Assembly: GCF_003344885.1 (NCBI RefSeq) | Contig: NZ_CP031155.1 | Span: forward strand, 930,001 to 994,000 | Reading direction: 5' to 3' | Source of the DNA: Altererythrobacter sp. ZODW24 | GTDB lineage: Bacteria; Pseudomonadota; Alphaproteobacteria; Sphingomonadales; Sphingomonadaceae | DNA length: 64,000 bases | Part shown: positions 36,711 through 46,459 of the stretch, in pieces | Numbering within the stretch: the stretch's first letter is position 1 | Layout of the letters: every line of letters starts with the position of its first letter | Notes under the pieces: model-generated | The model's input: the letters and a program-made list of their open reading frames with translations, nothing else | Told to the model about the DNA's origin: nothing | Databases searched by the model: none | Translations under genes and position numbers: made by a program

Positions 36711-37823
36711 TTGAACGACAACCTCTTCCAGCCACTGAAACTCGGCGCGATCACGGCACCAAATCGCATCTTGATGGCTCCGCTGACACGCGGCCGTTCC
36801 GAAGCAGGCTTCGTTCCGGGCGAAATGATGGTCGAATATTACCGCCAGCGTGCCAGTGCCGGCCTGATTATCAGCGAAGCAACCGGCATCAGCCGTGAAG
36901 GGCTAGGCTGGCCGAACGCGCCGGGCATCTGGTCGGCAGAGCAAGTTGAAGGCTGGAAGCCTGTGACCAAGGCAGTCCACGATGCTGGCGGCAGGATCGT
37001 GCTGCAAATGTGGCATATGGGCCGAATCGTGCATCCATCGTTTCTCGACGGCGAACCGGGCGTTTCAGCCTCCGCCACCACAGCACCTGGCCATGCGCAC
37101 ACGCCAACTGGCCGTCAGGATCACCAACAAGCACGCGCGCTCAGCACCGAAGAAATCGCCCGCGTGGTCGAAGATTACCGCAAGGCCGCGATCAATGCGA
37201 AAGAAGCCGGGTTTGACGGCGTGCAGCTGCACGGCGCCAATGGCTATCTGATCGACCAGTTCCTGCGCAGCAGCACCAACCTGCGTACCGACGAATATGG
37301 CGGCAGCATCACAAACCGAACCCGTTTGCTGCGCGAAGTCCTGACCGCACTAGTGGGCGTCTGGGGTCCTGATCGCACCTCCGTGCGCTTGTCCCCTAAT
37401 GGCGACACGCAGGGCGCAGACGATCCGGAACCATCTGCATTGTTCGGCGCGGCCGCTCAGGTGGTCGAGGATCTGGGACTTTCCTTCCTTGAGCTACGTC
37501 AGCCAGGGCCAGAAGGCACGTTTGGATCAACCGATGTGCCGCAACAGGATGATGTCATCCGCAAAATCTATTCCGGGCCATTGGTGCTCAACAGCGATTA
37601 CTCGGGCGAAGAAGCCTCCAAGGATGTTGCAAGCGGGCGCTGCGATGCCGTGTCCTTCGGGAGGCCGTTCATCTCCAATCCTGACCTGCCGCACCGGATA
37701 AAAACCGGGGCAGAACTAACGGAGAATGTGAACGTGCCGCAAAGCTGGTACTTGCCCGGCCCTGCCGGATATATCGATTATCCGACACTCGAAGAACAAA
37801 TGGCAGAGGTGCCCGTAGCCTAA
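36711..37823 (+). CDS. Alkene reductase (Old Yellow Enzyme family, NemA-like)
   Basis: The 370-residue flavoprotein reduces activated C=C bonds, often with NADPH. It shows MAPLTRGRSEAG, the substrate pair His174/Asn177 in VQLHGANGYLIDQF and TNLRTDEYGGS. The start is read as TTG at 36711, with AGAAAGG just upstream and the family N-terminus NLFQPLKLGAITAPNR following. Longer starts run antisense through the EamA gene. The natural substrate is unknown. Confidence 0.92.
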   Translation: MNDNLFQPLKLGAITAPNRILMAPLTRGRSEAGFVPGEMMVEYYRQRASAGLIISEATGISREGLGWPNAPGIWSAEQVEGWKPVTKAVHDAGGRIVLQMWHMGRIVHPSFLDGEPGVSASATTAPGHAHTPTGRQDHQQARALSTEEIARVVEDYRKAAINAKEAGFDGVQLHGANGYLIDQFLRSSTNLRTDEYGGSITNRTRLLREVLTALVGVWGPDRTSVRLSPNGDTQGADDPEPSALFGAAAQVVEDLGLSFLELRQPGPEGTFGSTDVPQQDDVIRKIYSGPLVLNSDYSGEEASKDVASGRCDAVSFGRPFISNPDLPHRIKTGAELTENVNVPQSWYLPGPAGYIDYPTLEEQMAEVPVA

Positions 37824-37847
37824 TCAAATGTGCGCGAGGGGTGAGGC

Positions 37848-38084
37848 TTAATCCTCATCCCCGTCATCTTCGGCACCATCGTCATCGCCCGAACCCGCTT
37901 CACCTTTGAGCGGCGGCGACTGTGATTGAACTTCCCCAAGCGGCAGCATGTCATCGCTGATTGTGCCGCCTGTCAGCTCACCCACATCACCCGACTTCGC
38001 CGCTTCTGGCGCGGGATCATCGCCGCATGCCGCCAATAGCAGCGCGGGAAGAATAGCCAAAGCGGCGGTCTTGCGGATGATCAT
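37848..38084 (-). CDS. Small acidic lipoprotein
   Basis: A 78-residue protein with a signal peptide and lipobox LLLAAC, followed by a low-complexity acidic tail (GAEDDGDED). The mature part has no recognisable fold. It overlaps lipB by four bases (ATGA), so it is expressed with lipB, though a functional link is not evident. Confidence 0.75.
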   Translation of the reverse strand: MIIRKTAALAILPALLLAACGDDPAPEAAKSGDVGELTGGTISDDMLPLGEVQSQSPPLKGEAGSGDDDGAEDDGDED

Positions 38085-38755
38085 GTGCTTGGTTCCAGTC
38101 CTTGCGGCTCTAGCGCGGCGAGGAATGCCGGTGCTTGACTGAGCAATGCCTCATCCCACTCCTCCGGCGCAACCTCTAACCCCAAATCGGCCAGGCTAGT
38201 GACGCCAAATTCGGCTATCCCGCATGGCACGATCCCGCCGAAATGTGACAGATCAGGTGACAGGTTCACCGCGAAGCCATGCATCGTCACCCAGCGGCGG
38301 ACCCGCACACCGATTGCGCCGATCTTCGCCTCGCCGCCATCAGGGCCAAGCGTCCAGATGCCCACGCGGCCTTCCGCGCGCCAGCTTTCCACCCCGAATG
38401 TGGCCAGCGTACCGATTACCCAGCCCTCAAGAGCATGGACGAAACCGCGCACATCCTTGGCCCTGCGCGACAGATCGAGCAGGACATAGCCGACGCGCTG
38501 CCCCGGCCCGTGATAGGTGTAACGCCCGCCGCGCCCTGTCTCGACAACTTCGAAGCGCGGATCGAGCAGCTCGCCCTGCCCCGCGCTGGTGCCAGCGGTG
38601 TAAACCGGAGGATGTTCCAGCAGCCACAGCAATTCACGCGCATCGTCCGCATGAATCGCGGCGTTACGCGCAGTCATTTCATCGAGCGTTTCGCGATAGG
38701 GCATCAGGCTGCTCTCGCGCCTCAGCTCAATACTATCGGGTAAAGGGACGGCCAT
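38081..38755 (-). CDS. lipB: Octanoyltransferase LipB
   Basis: LipB moves octanoate from acyl carrier protein to lipoyl domains. The 224-residue protein has [26 protein letters not shown] with the catalytic Lys and [13 protein letters not shown] with the nucleophilic Cys178. The ATG at 38755 is chosen; upstream in-frame ATGs would extend it across the divergent neighbour's promoter and coding start. It is divergent from the 38814 gene with 58 bases between. Confidence 0.95.
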   Translation of the reverse strand: MAVPLPDSIELRRESSLMPYRETLDEMTARNAAIHADDARELLWLLEHPPVYTAGTSAGQGELLDPRFEVVETGRGGRYTYHGPGQRVGYVLLDLSRRAKDVRGFVHALEGWVIGTLATFGVESWRAEGRVGIWTLGPDGGEAKIGAIGVRVRRWVTMHGFAVNLSPDLSHFGGIVPCGIAEFGVTSLADLGLEVAPEEWDEALLSQAPAFLAALEPQGLEPST

Positions 38756-38813
38756 CGCGATTGCCTGCCCCCACTTAATTCGCTTATCAAGACCTGAAAT
38801 TAGGAGGGACGGC

Positions 38814-39644
38814 ATGAAACTCGACTTTAGCAAGGCTTGGAACACCATCACATCGCTGATTGGCGGCAACAAAGATGTTGTCATGATTGTTGCTGGCGTG
38901 TTCTTCTTCCTGCCTTATCTGGTCGTGATGTTGGCCATGCCGGAAGTCACCGCCGTGATGCAAGGTCAGTTTGGCGATACGCAAGATCCCGACGCCATGA
39001 TGGCTGCGATGCAAGGCGCTTTCCAAAGTTATTGGTGGGTATTCATTGTTTTAGGCATCATCCAATATCTCGGCACGCTTTCGCTACTGGCGCTGTTTAC
39101 CGATCACAATCGCCCGACTGTGGGTGAAGCCATTGGGATAGGGGCAGCCCGCTTGGTCCCCTACTTCGTAACCGTCATTTTGATGGGTGTAGCCATCGCA
39201 GTAATCGCTGGATTGCTTGCCACGCTCGGCGCTGTGACCGGTGTGGGGCTAGTCGGTTTTATCGCTGTAATGCTCGCGTTCGTGGTAGCGATCTATCTGT
39301 TCATTAAATTCTCGCAGGTTGCTCCGGTGATGGCGATTGAAGGAACATCAAATCCAATCAAAGCGCTCAGCAGGTCTTGGGCTTTGACCAAGGGTAACAG
39401 TTTCAGAATCCTGCTGTTCGTACTGCTGATCTTCATTCCGCTATTCATCATCACATCAATTGTGAGCATGATCTTCGGACTGGGCTTCGCTGCAGGCGGC
39501 GCTTCGGTTGCTACGATTGGCAATGGCCTAGTGGCCGCGCTTATGAACGCCGTTTCAGGCGCGGTCGGCGCAGCTATCCTTGCCGCGATCTACCGCCAAT
39601 TGGCAGGTGATTCACCTTCGGCAGTCAGCGAAACGTTCGAATAA
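38814..39644 (+). CDS. Multi-pass membrane protein of unknown function
   Basis: The 276-residue protein has about six hydrophobic segments, Met/Ala-rich loops near residues 40-70 and a conserved-looking [18 protein letters not shown] loop. The arrangement resembles membrane domains found with glycerophosphodiester phosphodiesterases and other integral proteins, but no catalytic domain is seen. GGAGG precedes the start. Function is unknown. Confidence 0.8.
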   Translation: MKLDFSKAWNTITSLIGGNKDVVMIVAGVFFFLPYLVVMLAMPEVTAVMQGQFGDTQDPDAMMAAMQGAFQSYWWVFIVLGIIQYLGTLSLLALFTDHNRPTVGEAIGIGAARLVPYFVTVILMGVAIAVIAGLLATLGAVTGVGLVGFIAVMLAFVVAIYLFIKFSQVAPVMAIEGTSNPIKALSRSWALTKGNSFRILLFVLLIFIPLFIITSIVSMIFGLGFAAGGASVATIGNGLVAALMNAVSGAVGAAILAAIYRQLAGDSPSAVSETFE

Positions 39645-39671
39645 TTGGGTTAGTGAGCGAGAGCGAGGCGC

Positions 39672-40307
39672 TTAGGCTGCGTTCTCTTTCCAGCCCCAGA
39701 ACAATTTGCATGGCAGAATGTTCAGCGCCTCAAAACCCGCGTCGATGCGAGTGAAATGTTTGGCCATAAAGTCGCGCGCCTTGGCCGAGAATTGATAGAC
39801 CAGAAACGCTCCGCCCGGACGTAGAACGTCGTAAGTCGCCTTGGCGATCGCTGGGCCCACACCATCGGGCAGCGTCGAGAATGGCAAGCCTGACAGCACG
39901 TAATCGGCATGGTCATGCCCATTGTCGCGAACGATTGTCTCAACATCTGCGGCGGAGCCCAGCACGGCAATGAAGCGGCTGTCGGTGATTGTGCGCTGGA
40001 GGTAATCGATAAAAAGCGGGTTGGTGTCGATCACGATCAGCGCACCGTCCTGACGCAGCCGTTCCAACACTGGCTGGCAGAATGTGCCGACGCCAGGGCC
40101 ATATTCCACGAACAGTTTGCATTCGTCCCATTTCACGGGCGCTAGCATCTTGCGGATTGTGAAGCGCGACGACGGGATAATCGATCCGACCATCCGCGGC
40201 TGTTCGAGGAACCCCTCGAAGAACACGCCGAGCGGCCCTAGCGCCTCCATGAAGCGCCGCCGAAAATTGCCGGTCTTTGCCGGTTTGGTCATTTCCGATC
40301 CGTTCAT
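39672..40307 (-). CDS. SAM-dependent methyltransferase, PmtA-like
   Basis: About 211 residues with the SAM motif VEYGPGVGTF and a C-terminal YVLSGLPFSTLPDG, as in PmtA-type phospholipid N-methyltransferases. These methylate phosphatidylethanolamine towards phosphatidylcholine. The N-terminal FMVGSIIPSSR-like stretch (MVGSIIPSSRFTIRKML) is also typical of this group. The ATG at 40307 is preferred over the longer start at 40376, which adds unlikely sequence; an ATG at 40292 is possible. It is divergent from the MFS gene. Confidence 0.85.
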   Translation of the reverse strand: MNGSEMTKPAKTGNFRRRFMEALGPLGVFFEGFLEQPRMVGSIIPSSRFTIRKMLAPVKWDECKLFVEYGPGVGTFCQPVLERLRQDGALIVIDTNPLFIDYLQRTITDSRFIAVLGSAADVETIVRDNGHDHADYVLSGLPFSTLPDGVGPAIAKATYDVLRPGGAFLVYQFSAKARDFMAKHFTRIDAGFEALNILPCKLFWGWKENAA

Positions 40308-40378
40308 TGTCTTGTGTGCGCCCTTAAATCGCGCAGGTCCTTGCGACCGCGCAGTGCAATGGGCAGGCGTTCGCAAAT

Positions 40379-41833
40379 ATGACTGACCATTGCAACCGCG
40401 ACCTGCCCGGCGTAGCGGATTTGCCGATGACTACTCCTTCGCAACCTGCCGAAACTCTGGCTCCGCCCTTAGGCAATCAGGCCAAGCCGATTTCGCGCGA
40501 GCGGATGACGTTGCTGTTCATGGTCATGCTGGTGACCGCGGCAGGCAATACCGCCATGCAATCGGTAATGCCTTCGATTGGCACAGCCCTGAAGGTCAAC
40601 GATGTTTGGATCAGTCTGGCCTATAGCTGGTCGGCGCTGCTGTGGGTCATCATGGCCCCGTTTTGGGCGAAGCGTTCGGATCGGCGCGGGCGAAAGGCGA
40701 TGATGGCGCTGGGGCTGATCGGTTTCATAGTCTCGCTGGCCCTATGCGGACTGCTACTATGGCTGGGCCTGTACGGCTGGCTATCGGCCACTGCTACCTT
40801 GCTGTTGTTTGCTGCAGCGCGCAGTCTTTATGGCGGTTTCGGCTCAGCAGCACCGCCTGCCGTACAAGCTTATGTCGCCAGCCGCACGCCGCGCTCACAG
40901 CGCACCAAAGCGATGGCGCTGATTGCTTCCAGCTTTGGCCTTGGCACAGTAATCGGCCCTGCCCTTGCGCCATTGCTGGTTTTCCAACCGATGGGCCTTG
41001 TCGGGCCATTCATGATCTTTGCCGCGTTCGGCGCGTTGGTGTTAGTCGCCCTGCGTCTGCGACTTCCGGGTGACGATCCTACCTATGCTGCTCGGGGCAG
41101 TATTGTGAGCGCGCCTTACAGTGCCAGCGCCGCGTCGCGTTACAACTCGGACGATGAAAGCACGGGCAGCGACGAGGACGAGCCCACGCTCGCCAAGCCA
41201 GCACCCGTTTCCAGCGAACCGGCGGTCGCAGTTCCCGAATTGAAGTGGCTTGATAGCCGGCTTAGACCTTGGCTAGTGGCGGGTCTCGTCGGCGGACATG
41301 CTCAGGCAATGATCCTCGGTATCTCGGGGTTCCTCGTCCTCGACCGGCTTGGCCTGCGCGCCGACCCCGATGCAGGGACGGGCCCCATCGGCTTGGTCTT
41401 GATGTCCGGTGCGCTCGCCACCCTGCTAGCGCAATGGGGCATTATTCCGGGCCTGAAGCTTGGCCCCCGCTCATCGACCCTTTGGGGCATGGCCCTCGGT
41501 GTCTTCGGGATCGCAATGTTGGCCTTCGCGCAAGAATTGCACACGATCGCGCTTGGCTTTTCCGTCGCATCGCTGGGCTTCGGGCTTTACCGGCCAGGGT
41601 TTACCGCTGGCATGTCGCTCGCTGTGACCCGCGCTGAGCAAGGCCAGGTCAGCGGTGTCGTCGCATCCGTGAACGGCGCGGCTTACATCGTCGGCCCAGC
41701 ACTCGGCGTCTGGTTGTATGGCCGGCACGCCGACTTGGGCTTCGGCATTATTGCTGGCCTATGCGTGCTAGTTTACGTGCTCGGCTGGAGAAGCCTCGAT
41801 AGCGACGAAGCTCTCGCAGCCCGTAGCGACTGA
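40379..41833 (+). CDS. MFS transporter
   Basis: The 484-residue protein has 12 predicted membrane helices and the MFS motif A APFWAKRSDRRGRKAMM after helix 2. A long acidic loop (about residues 240-285, with SDDESTGSDEDEP) lies between the halves. It is a probable drug or metabolite exporter; the substrate is unknown. An internal ATG at 40428 is an alternative start. It is convergent with the arsC-like gene. Confidence 0.92.
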   Translation: MTDHCNRDLPGVADLPMTTPSQPAETLAPPLGNQAKPISRERMTLLFMVMLVTAAGNTAMQSVMPSIGTALKVNDVWISLAYSWSALLWVIMAPFWAKRSDRRGRKAMMALGLIGFIVSLALCGLLLWLGLYGWLSATATLLLFAAARSLYGGFGSAAPPAVQAYVASRTPRSQRTKAMALIASSFGLGTVIGPALAPLLVFQPMGLVGPFMIFAAFGALVLVALRLRLPGDDPTYAARGSIVSAPYSASAASRYNSDDESTGSDEDEPTLAKPAPVSSEPAVAVPELKWLDSRLRPWLVAGLVGGHAQAMILGISGFLVLDRLGLRADPDAGTGPIGLVLMSGALATLLAQWGIIPGLKLGPRSSTLWGMALGVFGIAMLAFAQELHTIALGFSVASLGFGLYRPGFTAGMSLAVTRAEQGQVSGVVASVNGAAYIVGPALGVWLYGRHADLGFGIIAGLCVLVYVLGWRSLDSDEALAARSD

Positions 41834-41840
41834 CCCCTCT

Positions 41841-42185
41841 TTAGAGGATTTCTTCGACGCGTTCTTTAGGTCGGCAGAGACGCACGCCTTTGTCGGTTTC
41901 GACCAGCGGGCGTTCGATCAACCCCGGTTCAGCCACCATCGCTGCGATCACAGTCGCATCATCCGCTTTGGTCAGCCCGCGCTCTGCAGCATCGGTTCCT
42001 CTGATCCGTAAACCTGCGCTTGCAGCCATCCCGGCATCACCGAATAGTTGAGCTAGCTTTTCGGCTCTTGGCGGGTTTTTGAGATACTCAACCACGGTCA
42101 CGTCGACATCACTGCGCTCTTCGAGAATCGCCAACGTGTTACGCGAGGTGCCGCATTTGGGGTTATGCCAGATCGTTGCTTTCAT
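41841..42185 (-). CDS. arsC: ArsC-family glutaredoxin-type reductase
   Basis: The 114-residue protein starts MKATIWHNPKCGTSRN with the Cys11 redox motif, and has IRGTDAAERGLT and ERPLVETDKGVRLCRP typical of ArsC/YffB-like proteins. Glutaredoxin-linked ArsC reduces arsenate. There is no arsR, arsB or acr3 beside it, so it could equally be a YffB-like or unrelated reductase. The ATG at 42185 gives the family length. Confidence 0.88.
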   Translation of the reverse strand: MKATIWHNPKCGTSRNTLAILEERSDVDVTVVEYLKNPPRAEKLAQLFGDAGMAASAGLRIRGTDAAERGLTKADDATVIAAMVAEPGLIERPLVETDKGVRLCRPKERVEEIL

Positions 42186-42287
42186 GGTCCGTCCTCTCGG
42201 TGTTTCCAGCCTTCTAACCAACCATTCACCGCATTTCCAATCTTTCTAGTTGCAATTGCGAATAGGTCGCAATAGCAGAGCAATCAT

Positions 42288-42310
42288 TGTTGATAACGAT
42301 TCTCAATTAG
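42288..42310 (+). promoter_or_regulatory. Fur-box-like site before the TonB receptor
   Basis: GATAACGATTCTCAATTA begins at 42292, eight bases before the start codon region, and agrees with the 19-base Fur consensus at about 12 positions. It suggests iron repression of the receptor gene. An additional inverted repeat TTGCGA-ATAGG-TCGCAA lies nearby at 42256-42272. Confidence 0.6.
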
Positions 42311-42317
42311 GACATTT

Positions 42318-44423
42318 ATGCGCTCCCAGATCCTCAACCGTGCCGCCCTTCTCGCAAGCGCCGGTTTCCTGATTACCCAGCCAGCTTTCGCCGAGACCGC
42401 ACCGGCCGAACCGCAGCAGGATCGCGATTATTTGGGTGCAGAGATCGTCGTCGTTGGCCAGGCCGATGGCTATTCCATTGAAGATGGATCGTCCGCGACC
42501 AAAACACCAACCCCGCTGATCAACGTACCGCAGACAGTGTCTGTCATTACTCAGGATCAGTTGCACGATCAGGGCGTCACCCGCCTCAATGATGCGTTGC
42601 GCTATGTCCCCGGCGTCAGCCTTGAAACAGGTGAAGGCCACCGCGACGAAGTATTCATTCGCGGACAGGAAACCACCGCGGACTTCTACCTCGACGGCCT
42701 GCGCGACGATGCGCAATATTACCGCTCGCTCTATAATGTGGAACGGATCGAAGTCCTGAAGGGCCCGAACGCGCTGATCTTTGGCCGTGGCGGCGGCGGC
42801 GGAGCGATCAACCGCGTCAGCAAGATCGCCGATGTGGGCAACCCATTTGCAGGCATCTCTGGATCGATCGACACGTTTGGCGCATTCGACGTGGCGGCGG
42901 ACATCAACCTCCCGTTGGGCGAAAATGTCGCAGGACGCATCAATGCGACGTATGAAGAGTTCGGCAACCACCGCGACTTTTATGATGGCCGCTTCATTGG
43001 CATCAGCCCCACCCTCGCATTCGAGCTTGGTCCTGACACGCGGCTGGTCGCAACTTACAGCTATGATGATGACAGTCGCGTCACAGATCGCGGCGTTCCG
43101 TCCTTTAATGGCGAACCATTGCGGGGCTTTGACGAAACCTTCTTCGGCGACCGCGACTTCAACACCGCCAGCGCCAAGGTACACATCGCCCGCGCCCGGC
43201 TCGAACATAAGTTCAGCGATGCGGTAAGCGTGAATGTGACCGGCCAGTTTGCCGATTATGACAAAGTCTATGCCAACGTCCTGCCGCGCAGCACAGATGG
43301 CACAGTGGTCGAACTGTCCGGCTATCAGGATTTCACCCAGCGCGAAAATTACATCGGTCAGGCCAATGTCGTCTGGACCGAGGACTTCGGCACAATCGGG
43401 CACACATTTCTCGCCGGCGTCGAAGTATCCGCACAAGATACGGACAATGGCCGCTTCAACGTGCTGTTCAATGGCACCGATACGCGCGCCACAGTTGATC
43501 TTGCAGAAGTGATCTTCGTTCCACCCGTTTCGCTGTCGGCGATCGCGCGGGAGCGGCGCTCCGAATTGACGACGACCTCCGCCTATATTCAGGAACAGCT
43601 CGCCATTGGTGACTATGTCGAGCTCATCGGCGGCGTCCGCTTCGATAGCTTCGACCTCGACACGCGCGATTTGGTCGGGGCGAATTCGTTCAGCCGCAAG
43701 GACGATGTTTGGAGCCCGCGCTTCGGCGCGATTGTCAAACCGATGCAAAACATCTCGGCCTATGCCAGCTATGCGACCAGCTTCCTGCCGCAATCGGGCG
43801 ATCAGTTTCTGACCTTGAGCGCGACGGACGAAACGCTTGAGCCAGAGAAGTTTGAAACACTGGAAGCTGGCATCAAATGGGCGATCAGGCCTGACCTGCT
43901 GCTAAGCGCAGCCATATTCCAGCTTGACCGCGACAATCAGACGGCCTCCGATCCGCTTAACCCCGGCGTGACCGTGCTCACCGGTTCAAGCCGCACAAAG
44001 GGCGTCGAACTGCAGCTGGCAGGGCGCGTAACCGAAGCGCTGCAAGTCAATCTCGGCTATGCCTATATGGACGGCGAGATCACCAGCGATACTGATTCAG
44101 CGGACGCTGGCACACGTTTGCAGCAATTGCCTGAACATCAGATCACCGCTTGGGGCCGCTATGCTCTGAGTGACAAGGTCGGTTTGGGCGCAGGCGTGAT
44201 CTACCAGTCCGAACAGTTCACATCATTCAGCAATGATGTGACCCTGCCCGGCTATGTCCGCGTTGATGTCGCGGCCTATTACACGGTGAATGACCGGGTT
44301 TCCCTGCAGCTCAATGTCGAGAACTTGTTCGACGAAGGCTATTACCCGAGCGCGCATGGCGACAACAATATCCAGCCCGCCGCACCGCTGAATGCCAGCG
44401 TCGGCGTGCGGATTACGCTCTGA
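42318..44423 (+). CDS. TonB-dependent siderophore receptor
   Basis: The 701-residue outer-membrane protein has a signal peptide (cleavage near AFAETA), a plug domain with PQTVSVITQDQLHDQGV, LNDALRYVPGV and VERIEVLKGPNALIFG, and a C-terminal beta barrel ending in GVRITL. The plug motifs resemble catecholate and hydroxamate siderophore receptors. The Fur-like site upstream supports ferric siderophore uptake. TonB energises it. It is convergent with the 2Fe-2S gene, their stop codons meeting in the palindrome TGATCA. Confidence 0.94.
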   Translation: MRSQILNRAALLASAGFLITQPAFAETAPAEPQQDRDYLGAEIVVVGQADGYSIEDGSSATKTPTPLINVPQTVSVITQDQLHDQGVTRLNDALRYVPGVSLETGEGHRDEVFIRGQETTADFYLDGLRDDAQYYRSLYNVERIEVLKGPNALIFGRGGGGGAINRVSKIADVGNPFAGISGSIDTFGAFDVAADINLPLGENVAGRINATYEEFGNHRDFYDGRFIGISPTLAFELGPDTRLVATYSYDDDSRVTDRGVPSFNGEPLRGFDETFFGDRDFNTASAKVHIARARLEHKFSDAVSVNVTGQFADYDKVYANVLPRSTDGTVVELSGYQDFTQRENYIGQANVVWTEDFGTIGHTFLAGVEVSAQDTDNGRFNVLFNGTDTRATVDLAEVIFVPPVSLSAIARERRSELTTTSAYIQEQLAIGDYVELIGGVRFDSFDLDTRDLVGANSFSRKDDVWSPRFGAIVKPMQNISAYASYATSFLPQSGDQFLTLSATDETLEPEKFETLEAGIKWAIRPDLLLSAAIFQLDRDNQTASDPLNPGVTVLTGSSRTKGVELQLAGRVTEALQVNLGYAYMDGEITSDTDSADAGTRLQQLPEHQITAWGRYALSDKVGLGAGVIYQSEQFTSFSNDVTLPGYVRVDVAAYYTVNDRVSLQLNVENLFDEGYYPSAHGDNNIQPAAPLNASVGVRITL

Positions 44424-44978
44424 TCAATTCCCCCCGATTGGAGCGTCAGTGCTTGGTGGTGCCATTGCTGGTACCGCCAGCGCTGCATCTTCTGCATCGA
44501 TACCGGGAGCAGGTGCAGCGCTGATTGTTTCCTGACTGCGCGTGACCCGTCCAGCGCGCTGGACCGCTTCGACAAGCCGGGGATAGACACCGCACCGGCA
44601 AAGGTTCGGGATCGCCTCTTCGATTTCCGCCTTTGAAGGCGCAGAGTTTTTCCGCAGCAACGCCGCCGCTGCAATCGCGATACCCGGTGTGCAGAAACCG
44701 CATTGGATTGCCTGTTCTGCCACCAACGCTTGTTGGACGGGGTGCGAACGGTCGCGGCTGAGCCCTTCGATCGTAGTGATAAAGCGCCCCTCGGCCTCGC
44801 CAATGGTGATCAGGCAGCTACGCAGCGCCTCGCCATCAACCAGCACCATGCAAGATCCGCAATCCCCCGCCCCGCAACCATATTTGGTGCCGGTCAGATT
44901 GGCGGCATCGCGCAAGGCATGCAGCAACGGCGTTTCCGCATCGAGATCGAAGCGAACCGGCCTGCGGTTTATTGTCAT
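44424..44978 (-). CDS. (2Fe-2S)-binding small subunit of a molybdenum hydroxylase, orphan
   Basis: The 184-residue protein has the plant-ferredoxin cluster motif YGCGAGDCGSCMVL and the second cluster motif QCGFCTPG with NLCRCGVYPRL, as in isoquinoline oxidoreductase/CoxS-type small subunits. A low-complexity Ala/Pro tail of about 30 residues follows. The usual large molybdopterin subunit is not on either side. The start is taken at 44978; 44987 is equally possible. It may pair with a partner encoded elsewhere. Confidence 0.88.
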   Translation of the reverse strand: MTINRRPVRFDLDAETPLLHALRDAANLTGTKYGCGAGDCGSCMVLVDGEALRSCLITIGEAEGRFITTIEGLSRDRSHPVQQALVAEQAIQCGFCTPGIAIAAAALLRKNSAPSKAEIEEAIPNLCRCGVYPRLVEAVQRAGRVTRSQETISAAPAPGIDAEDAALAVPAMAPPSTDAPIGGN

Positions 44979-45093
44979 TCCTGGCATAGGTGAACGATAT
45001 AGGACCAGTGACACGCCTGCGACAAGCGTATGATGTGCGGTAGTCCGGCGAATTGCTTTGCACCGCGGACCTGCCGCCATTAGGCAGCCCGCA

Positions 45094-46449
45094 ATGAGCG
45101 ACAACGCCAAGCTTACTCGCGGGTCCATCCGCGGCCATTTAGTCGCCCAGACTTTGCCCATGATTATCGGGATCGCCGCAATGACTTCGGTCGGATTGGT
45201 CGATGCGTATTTCATCGGACAATTGGGCAGCGCAGAGCTGGCCGCGATCAGCTTCATCTTCCCGATCAGTGTGGCAATCGTCAGTCTAGGCGTCGGCGTA
45301 TCCGTAGGGATCAATTCAGTCGTCGCACGAGCGCTCGGTGCGGGTGACGATGATGAAGCTGCAAGGCGCGGTAATTTCGGGATTGCCTTCGCGATTGCCC
45401 TGGGTCTGATGGCATGCGTGCTTCTGTACTTCCTCAGCGAGCCTCTGTTCCGGTTAATGCAAGCCGATGAAACGCTGCTGCCCCTGATCCTGATCTACAT
45501 GAAACCATTCGCTTTCGGTCTGCCGTTGATCTTGGCGATTCAGGGCGTCAACGGCGTGCTACGCGGTCAGGGAGAGGCCAAGCGGACCTCTATGATCGCG
45601 ATCGCTTATTCGGTCGCAAACTGGATATTGGATCCACTGCTGATCACTGGCGCATTTGGCTTTGCGGGCTACGGCGTTGCAGGCGCTGCCTATGCCACGG
45701 TGCTGGGGTGGGGCGTCGGTGCAGCGATGGCCTTCTATTTGCTGCGCGGCACGGCGATCAATTTCCACCCGCGCCGGTTGAAGGAAGCGGATTGGGTGAA
45801 GAGCCTGCGCGCCATTGGCAGAGTCGCTGGCCCTGCCGCATTCTCCAATTCGATCAACCCGATGGGTCTGGCCGTGCTGACAGCACTGATCGCGGCCGAA
45901 GGGCAGGCCGCTGTCGCAGGCTTCGGCGCGGGCGGACGACTTCAAAGCTTCGCGGTCGTTCCGCTCCTTGCGCTCTCGGCTGCTATTGGCGGCATCGTTG
46001 GCCAGAACTGGGGCGCGAAGCAATATGACCGGTCACGCTCGGCACTTGTTCAAGCGGGCGCGTTTTGCCTGATCTATGGCCTGTCTGTCGCACTTGTGCT
46101 GGTCGCGGCAGGCGATTGGTTCGCAGGTTTCTTCTCTGACGATCCGGCGGTGACACACGAGTTCACCCGCTACCTCGCGATCAGCGCGTGGGGCTATGCC
46201 GGTTTCGGTGTGCTGATCGTGGTCAACGGCGCGTTCAATGCCATTGATCGTTCCTCATTCGCTTTGGGTCAGAGCTTTGCCCGGGTGTTCCTGATCATGC
46301 TTCCGGTCGCTTGGCTGATGCGCGATGCTTGGAGCGCAGAGGCGATCTACACAGCCGAACTGGCCGCTAATCTGGCGGGCGGTCTCGTGGCAGCGGTGCT
46401 AGCTTGGTATCTGTTCAGTAGGTCAAAGCGCGAAGAAGCGGCGGCCTAG
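45094..46449 (+). CDS. MATE-family efflux transporter
   Basis: The 451-residue protein has 12 predicted membrane helices and MATE motifs such as GIAAMTSVGLVDAYFIGQLG and the second-half repeat. It exports cationic drugs or metabolites in exchange for Na+ or H+. The ATG at 45094 is used; a TTG at 45058 would add 12 residues. It ends 10 bases from the convergent kduD gene. Confidence 0.93.
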   Translation: MSDNAKLTRGSIRGHLVAQTLPMIIGIAAMTSVGLVDAYFIGQLGSAELAAISFIFPISVAIVSLGVGVSVGINSVVARALGAGDDDEAARRGNFGIAFAIALGLMACVLLYFLSEPLFRLMQADETLLPLILIYMKPFAFGLPLILAIQGVNGVLRGQGEAKRTSMIAIAYSVANWILDPLLITGAFGFAGYGVAGAAYATVLGWGVGAAMAFYLLRGTAINFHPRRLKEADWVKSLRAIGRVAGPAAFSNSINPMGLAVLTALIAAEGQAAVAGFGAGGRLQSFAVVPLLALSAAIGGIVGQNWGAKQYDRSRSALVQAGAFCLIYGLSVALVLVAAGDWFAGFFSDDPAVTHEFTRYLAISAWGYAGFGVLIVVNGAFNAIDRSSFALGQSFARVFLIMLPVAWLMRDAWSAEAIYTAELAANLAGGLVAAVLAWYLFSRSKREEAAA

Positions 46450-46459
46450 CGGATTGCCA

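Noticed and set aside
41841-42185. Arsenic resistance operon
   Set aside because: Only an arsC-like gene is present, without arsR, an efflux gene or neighbours of that function.
42303-43793. 496-codon open frame on the minus strand
   Set aside because: It lies fully antisense to the well-supported TonB receptor gene, and its translation shows no domain or signal; it is a by-product of GC-rich codon bias.
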